Part shown: one piece after another, positions 60,069 through 64,000 of the stretch
Position numbering within the stretch: the stretch's first letter is position 1
Layout: each line of letters begins with the position of its first letter
Assembly (NCBI GenBank): GCA_944322005.1
Contig: CALUNL010000001.1
Location: 1 to 64,000, forward strand
Length of the DNA: 64,000 bases
DNA from: an uncultured Alistipes sp.
Lineage (GTDB): Bacteria; Bacteroidota; Bacteroidia; Bacteroidales; Rikenellaceae
Reading direction: 5' to 3'
Notes under the pieces: model-generated
Database searches by the model: none
What the model saw: only the letters and a program-made list of their open reading frames with translations
What the model was told of the DNA's origin: nothing
Position numbers and translations under genes: made by a program

Positions 60069-61733
60069 ATGAAAGCATTAAAATATATTTCCGTCGCTTT
60101 GATACTCTTCTCTCTCTCGTCCTGCCGGACGTTGGAAGAGTATAATGTGAGTCCTAACCAGCAGGAGGTTGGAAAGATACATCCGTCCGACCTGATGGAT
60201 GAGATGTTGTGCAACGGTGCCCTCAACTGCCAGCAGCGATTCTACGATACGTTCGCAGAGTTGATGCAGTACACTACGCTTACGAGTTCATCGAATGAGA
60301 TCATAAGCCGTTACTACATAGGTCCTAGCTATGTTAACAACGTATGGAACAACTGCGCACGTTGGGCTGCCAATGCTGACCATATGTATCAGCTTGCAGT
60401 TGGCATCGAGGACGAGAACTATCAGGCTATAGCTCTTACTCTCCGAGCCATGTGGATGGACATGCTGACTTCGGTATTCGGATATGTTCCGTTCTCCGAG
60501 GCATTCAAGCTCCGTTCCGATGAGATCAATAAGCCGAAGTTCGACTCTCCGCTGTCGATTTATACACAGTTGATTCTCGATCTCGAGGAGGCCAATAGCC
60601 TTTACGATGTCGACAAGAACCTTCCGTATGTTACGAAGGACAAGCTCTTCAACGGAGATGTAATGAAGTGGAAGAAGTTCACCAACTCGCTGATGCTCCG
60701 TATGCTGATGCGTCTGTCGAACCGTAGCGCCGACATGGAGTACTACTGGGGAGAGAGCGTCGCTCAGAAGGTCCGCAAGATCATATATGACCAGTCTACC
60801 TATCCGCTCATGTCGAGCTGGGAGGATAATGCTGTCGTATGGTTCTCCGGCGAGTCGCCGTTCCAGAACAACTGGGGTGGATATACTGAGTCTACACTTG
60901 CAGGTCACCGTGGATCGGAGTACTTCATCGAGCAGCTTAACAGCCGTAACGACCCTCGTAAGTGGATATTCTTCCAGCCTTGGTCTGCTTCTATTCAGTG
61001 GATGGGTGTGAAGAGTGGTTATCCTGGCGATGAGACGGAGTCTGCCGGTTACCCGGTTCTCAACTTCGATCTGTTCCTCTCCTACAAGTTGCCTGTATCG
61101 TTCATGAATTACGATGAGGTATGCTTCCTGATTGCCGAGGCTTACTGCCGCAACGATGATGACCACTGGTCGGCTATCTCCGGTGACGTGAATACCATTA
61201 CCGACTGGTACAACAAGGGTATCCGTGCATCCTGCGAGTTCTGGCGTTACATCTACTGCGACTACATGGGTCTCAACGGTCGCGGTATAACCGATTACGG
61301 TTACGATTATCGTAACTTTGCCGCAAGAGAGCCTCTGACGGTTACGTTTACCAACGGAACGGTCAAGACCTATGAGCCTGTAATCAGCGATGAGGCTATA
61401 AACAACTTTATTGCTACTGGAGCTGCATTCGACGTGAAGGACGGTATCCGCTGCATCATCGAGCAGAAGTATATGGCCAACTTCCGTATCTGCATGGAGG
61501 CATACAACGACTACCGTCGTACCGGCTATCCTCAATTGGCTATCGGCTCCGGAACCTACAACAGCGGTGTTCTTCCTCGCCGTCTGGAGTACCCGGTAAC
61601 AACCCGTACTACCAACCCGGAGAACTATGCCGAACTGCTCAATACGCTGGCTGCTACCTATTATGACGGAGCCGACAACATGTTGACTCCTGTATGGTGG
61701 AGCGAGGCCGGACTTTCGATGGAGATTCGTTAA
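60069..61733 (+). CDS. SusD/RagB family nutrient-binding outer membrane lipoprotein
   Basis: 554 residues with lipobox LSSC (Cys19). The protein is helical with tetratricopeptide-like pairs: AIALTLRAMWMDMLTSVFGY with VPFSEAFK, LILDLEEANSLYDV, MKWKKFTNSLMLRMLMRLSN and MNYDEVCFLIAEAYCRND, which fit the SusD-like-2 branch. It forms the lid on the SusC barrel. It starts 24 bases after susC and is followed 24 bases later by a BACON lipoprotein, in one operon. Confidence 0.94.
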   Translation: MKALKYISVALILFSLSSCRTLEEYNVSPNQQEVGKIHPSDLMDEMLCNGALNCQQRFYDTFAELMQYTTLTSSSNEIISRYYIGPSYVNNVWNNCARWAANADHMYQLAVGIEDENYQAIALTLRAMWMDMLTSVFGYVPFSEAFKLRSDEINKPKFDSPLSIYTQLILDLEEANSLYDVDKNLPYVTKDKLFNGDVMKWKKFTNSLMLRMLMRLSNRSADMEYYWGESVAQKVRKIIYDQSTYPLMSSWEDNAVVWFSGESPFQNNWGGYTESTLAGHRGSEYFIEQLNSRNDPRKWIFFQPWSASIQWMGVKSGYPGDETESAGYPVLNFDLFLSYKLPVSFMNYDEVCFLIAEAYCRNDDDHWSAISGDVNTITDWYNKGIRASCEFWRYIYCDYMGLNGRGITDYGYDYRNFAAREPLTVTFTNGTVKTYEPVISDEAINNFIATGAAFDVKDGIRCIIEQKYMANFRICMEAYNDYRRTGYPQLAIGSGTYNSGVLPRRLEYPVTTRTTNPENYAELLNTLAATYYDGADNMLTPVWWSEAGLSMEIR

Positions 61734-61757
61734 CCAATATAAAGTGTAGTTAAGATT

Positions 61758-62495
61758 ATGAAATGCACATTCAGATATATGAATACGATTGCCGTTCTGT
61801 TGGCATCGGTAGCTGTCATGGCATTCTCCGGCTGTAAGGAGGCAGATGACCATTATGTTGCCAATGGTGCCGGCGGCGATATATATGTTATCTTCGGCGA
61901 GTCGGCAACAACCGATCTCGAGCTGTCAGTTGACCATCGCGGATATGTCGGCACAAACTATGCCGGTGATGCGACCTATGACATGTATACCAATGCCTCG
62001 GAGTGGCAGATTGTACCTGACTATTCCCAGTGCTTTGATCCGGATATTTCGTGGATAGAGTCATGGCCGGCTGAAGGAAATGACGACGGACGATTCACGC
62101 TGACCTTTACGGCCAACACGGTCCAGGGCGAGACCCGCTATGCGGATGTCAATATCGTATCCAACGGCCAGGTTATCCAGACCATCAAGGTAAAGCAGGA
62201 GCAGGCACAGTCGGTGCTTCTCGACATCGTTGCCATACGTAAGTACGTCAATTGCGATGCCAACGCGTATGTCGCTACGATTCCTGTGAATGCCAATGTG
62301 TTCTGGGAGGCGGAAACTGATGATGTCTGGATCACCCTTTCGGGCAAGACCAACAGTAAGATCGACCTGAATATAGAGCCTAACGACACCGGCGCCGAGC
62401 GTAAGGGTACCGTTACCGTATATCAGGTATCTAATCCGAAGAATGTTCAGTATGTCGAGGTAACACAATCCGGAGAGGTTTCTACAGGAGAATAA
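61758..62495 (+). CDS. Surface lipoprotein with BACON-type domains
   Basis: 245 residues; the lipobox FSGC is at Cys26 (Cys19 if ATG at 61779 is used). Two immunoglobulin-like halves are visible: residues about 50-150 (WQIVPDYSQ... WIESWPAEGNDDGRFTLTFT, VNIVSNGQVIQTIKVKQEQ) and about 155-240 (VNANVFWEAETDDVWITLSG, GTVTVYQVSNPKNVQYVEVTQSG). The VxW...WI pattern and the closing VxQ are typical of BACON domains, which often bind mucin or glycan. It is likely a surface binding protein of this locus. Confidence 0.8.
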   Translation: MKCTFRYMNTIAVLLASVAVMAFSGCKEADDHYVANGAGGDIYVIFGESATTDLELSVDHRGYVGTNYAGDATYDMYTNASEWQIVPDYSQCFDPDISWIESWPAEGNDDGRFTLTFTANTVQGETRYADVNIVSNGQVIQTIKVKQEQAQSVLLDIVAIRKYVNCDANAYVATIPVNANVFWEAETDDVWITLSGKTNSKIDLNIEPNDTGAERKGTVTVYQVSNPKNVQYVEVTQSGEVSTGE

Positions 62496-62526
62496 AGACA
62501 TAGATTGAAGATTTTTTGATTGCAAT

Positions 62527-64000
62527 ATGAATAGTGTTGAGAAAATAGTATTGAGATTTGCCTTCGTGCTGGTGTTCGCATTCGCACTTGCGGGCTGTAA
62601 GGAGTCGCCTACGGATAATCCGGATGCTGGCGGTGACATATGGCCGTTGACGGACATTACTGTTCAGTCTACCGTAAGATGCTCCATCGGCGATGTTAAA
62701 ACCATTCGGGTAAGAGGCGCCAAGATGACTGATGTTCTGACTCTCGAGAACGGGGATGTCAAACTCGAACAGGTCATTACGGATGTCTCGGAGACGTGGT
62801 TGCAGTATGAGGTGCAAAGCGGTGTAGAGAGCGGGACTTACGATTTCGTGGTTACACGAGGTGACAAGTCGCAAACACTTTTCACGGCAAATGTATTCGT
62901 AACCCTTAATACGCAGGTACCGGACAAGGAGGGAATGAACCTCAAGGGTATGGTATTCTGCGGGGATGCTGGTGTTCCGGATGTTCTTGTCACGGATGGT
63001 GTACAGTTCACCAAGACCGACGAGAACGGTTACTACTGGCTCAACTCGACCAAGGTATATCAGACGGTATATCTGATACTGCCTTCGGGTTACAAGGTAA
63101 AGAGTGCGGCGGCCATGCCTCAGTTCTGGGCAACCACCGATTCCGATACGAGCGTATGCGAGCAGAACAATTTCGAGCTGGAGGTAGAGAACAACGATGC
63201 ACATACGTTGCTCATCGCCACCGATATCCACCTGGCAAACCGTGACAAGATGCCGAAGGATACGAAACAGTTCTCCGAGGGATGGGTTAAGGACGTTACC
63301 GACAACTTCAAGAACTCGTCGGTTCCTGTCTATTGCCTCAATCTCGGTGACTTCGCATGGGATGTTTATTGGTATGACTGGAGCTTCGATCTGGACGATG
63401 CGGCAATGGCCGTAAGTTCACTTCCTTTCCAGTTCTGGTCGACCATGGGCAACCACGACAACGACGGCCGTACCCCGGCTGGGGATGATGTCGATTTGCG
63501 GGCTTCGGCTCCGTTCAGGTCGACAATCGGCCCGACGCACCTTTCGCTCAACGTCGGAAAGATTCATTATATTCTGCTCGACGACATCCTTTACATCAAT
63601 ACTTTCCCTTCATCCAACAATGACCCGTTGATGGGCCAGCGCAACTACAGCGCAGGTTTCCGCGACGACATTATGGAGTGGGTAAGACAGGATCTGTCTT
63701 ATGTTGACAAGAGTACACCGATTGTAGTCGGCATGCATATTCCGTTGATGAATTCGTACGGAACTGCTCGCAATAGCGAGTTCTGGGATGCATCCGAATG
63801 GTCCGCTTTCATTGATATGTTCAATGGTTACACTGAGGTGGAGTTCGTTACCGGACACACCCATGTTAACCGTATGCGTCCGGTTGTCGGATACTCGTCC
63901 AACATGTACGAGCACAACATCGGCTCCGTATGCGGAATCTGGTGGAACACGAGCGAACATACCGGTGGATCGGCATCCGTTCCTGGCAAGCTCAATCTTT
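62527..64000 (+). CDS. Calcineurin-like metallophosphoesterase lipoprotein (runs off the right edge)
   Basis: At least 491 codons with no stop before the window ends. Signal peptide with lipobox LAGC (Cys24), so probably surface- or periplasm-anchored. After an IPT-like strand-rich part and a carboxypeptidase-regulatory-like insert (GMNLKGMVFCGDAGVPDVLV), the phosphoesterase core shows all metal ligands: ATDIHLA (Asp233, His235), LGDFAWD (Asp275), GNHDND (Asn309, His310), VGMHIPL (His404) and TGHTHVN (His444, His446). It would remove phosphate from an extracellular substrate. It starts 31 bases after the BACON lipoprotein, in the same operon. Confidence 0.9.
   Translation, partial: MNSVEKIVLRFAFVLVFAFALAGCKESPTDNPDAGGDIWPLTDITVQSTVRCSIGDVKTIRVRGAKMTDVLTLENGDVKLEQVITDVSETWLQYEVQSGVESGTYDFVVTRGDKSQTLFTANVFVTLNTQVPDKEGMNLKGMVFCGDAGVPDVLVTDGVQFTKTDENGYYWLNSTKVYQTVYLILPSGYKVKSAAAMPQFWATTDSDTSVCEQNNFELEVENNDAHTLLIATDIHLANRDKMPKDTKQFSEGWVKDVTDNFKNSSVPVYCLNLGDFAWDVYWYDWSFDLDDAAMAVSSLPFQFWSTMGNHDNDGRTPAGDDVDLRASAPFRSTIGPTHLSLNVGKIHYILLDDILYINTFPSSNNDPLMGQRNYSAGFRDDIMEWVRQDLSYVDKSTPIVVGMHIPLMNSYGTARNSEFWDASEWSAFIDMFNGYTEVEFVTGHTHVNRMRPVVGYSSNMYEHNIGSVCGIWWNTSEHTGGSASVPGKLNL

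Noticed and set aside
1-64000. CRISPR array, insertion sequence or transposase
   Set aside because: No regularly spaced repeats, no terminal inverted repeats with target duplications, and no transposase or integrase motifs were seen in either strand.

Overview
The window is a stretch of chromosome from an anaerobic member of the Bacteroidota. It most resembles the order Bacteroidales, and an Alistipes/Rikenellaceae-like organism is my inference. Four things support this. At least eighteen gene starts have a Bacteroidota-type -7 box (TAnnTTTG), several with a TTG/TTTG about 20 bases upstream. There are SusC/SusD-type nutrient receptors and Bacteroidales fimbrillin-like lipoproteins. lpxC and fabZ are fused. 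Central metabolism uses ferredoxin-linked oxidoreductases (NifJ, KorAB) and a membrane pyrophosphatase. Coding sequence is GC-rich, with sharply AT-rich promoters.

Layout. 1-78: tail of a 5S rRNA and its terminator. 218-4055: a self-contained phosphotransferase system (mtlA-ptsH-ptsI), unusual for this phylum. 4076-5144: rpsP-rimM on the minus strand. 5395-9774: a ZIP metal transporter facing nifJ. 10058-14588 (minus): rsmA, a serine-hydrolase lipoprotein and recQ. 14712-19112 (plus): lptB-aroA-aroC-prmC-recX, then tRNA-Arg(TCT). 19629-25271: a fimbriae-like surface lipoprotein cluster whose first gene carries an in-frame stop; it includes two paralogous lipoproteins, one fused to a beta-helix. 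25510-31471 (minus): rimP-nusA-infB followed by a CoA-transferase. 31782-34539: a GNAT acetyltransferase, then lpxC/fabZ-lpxA on the minus strand. 34626-39294 (plus): a TonB-like protein, MazG, outer-membrane phospholipase A, two unrecognised small genes and a CPA1 antiporter. 39365-42235 (minus): korA-korB. 42414-45111: a phage-derived island (XRE-S24 repressor diverging from a 98-residue protein and an orphan terminase large subunit). 45181-53301: hppA and tsaD (minus), tamB (plus). 53414-55810: exbB-exbD-tonB-DUF1573. 56613 to the end: a SusC-SusD-BACON lipoprotein-metallophosphoesterase locus running off the right edge.

How the parts fit. NifJ, KorAB, the CoA-transferase and HppA form an anaerobic ferredoxin/acyl-CoA/pyrophosphate economy. 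LptB, LpxA, LpxC/FabZ, TamB and PldA build and maintain the outer membrane. ExbB-ExbD-TonB would energise the SusC transporter further right. The most unusual locus is the compact repressor/98-residue protein/terminase module. Both its ATPase and nuclease motifs are intact, there are no other phage genes, and a palindromic operator candidate sits in the divergent promoter. Functions come from reading motifs and family knowledge; no database search was run.
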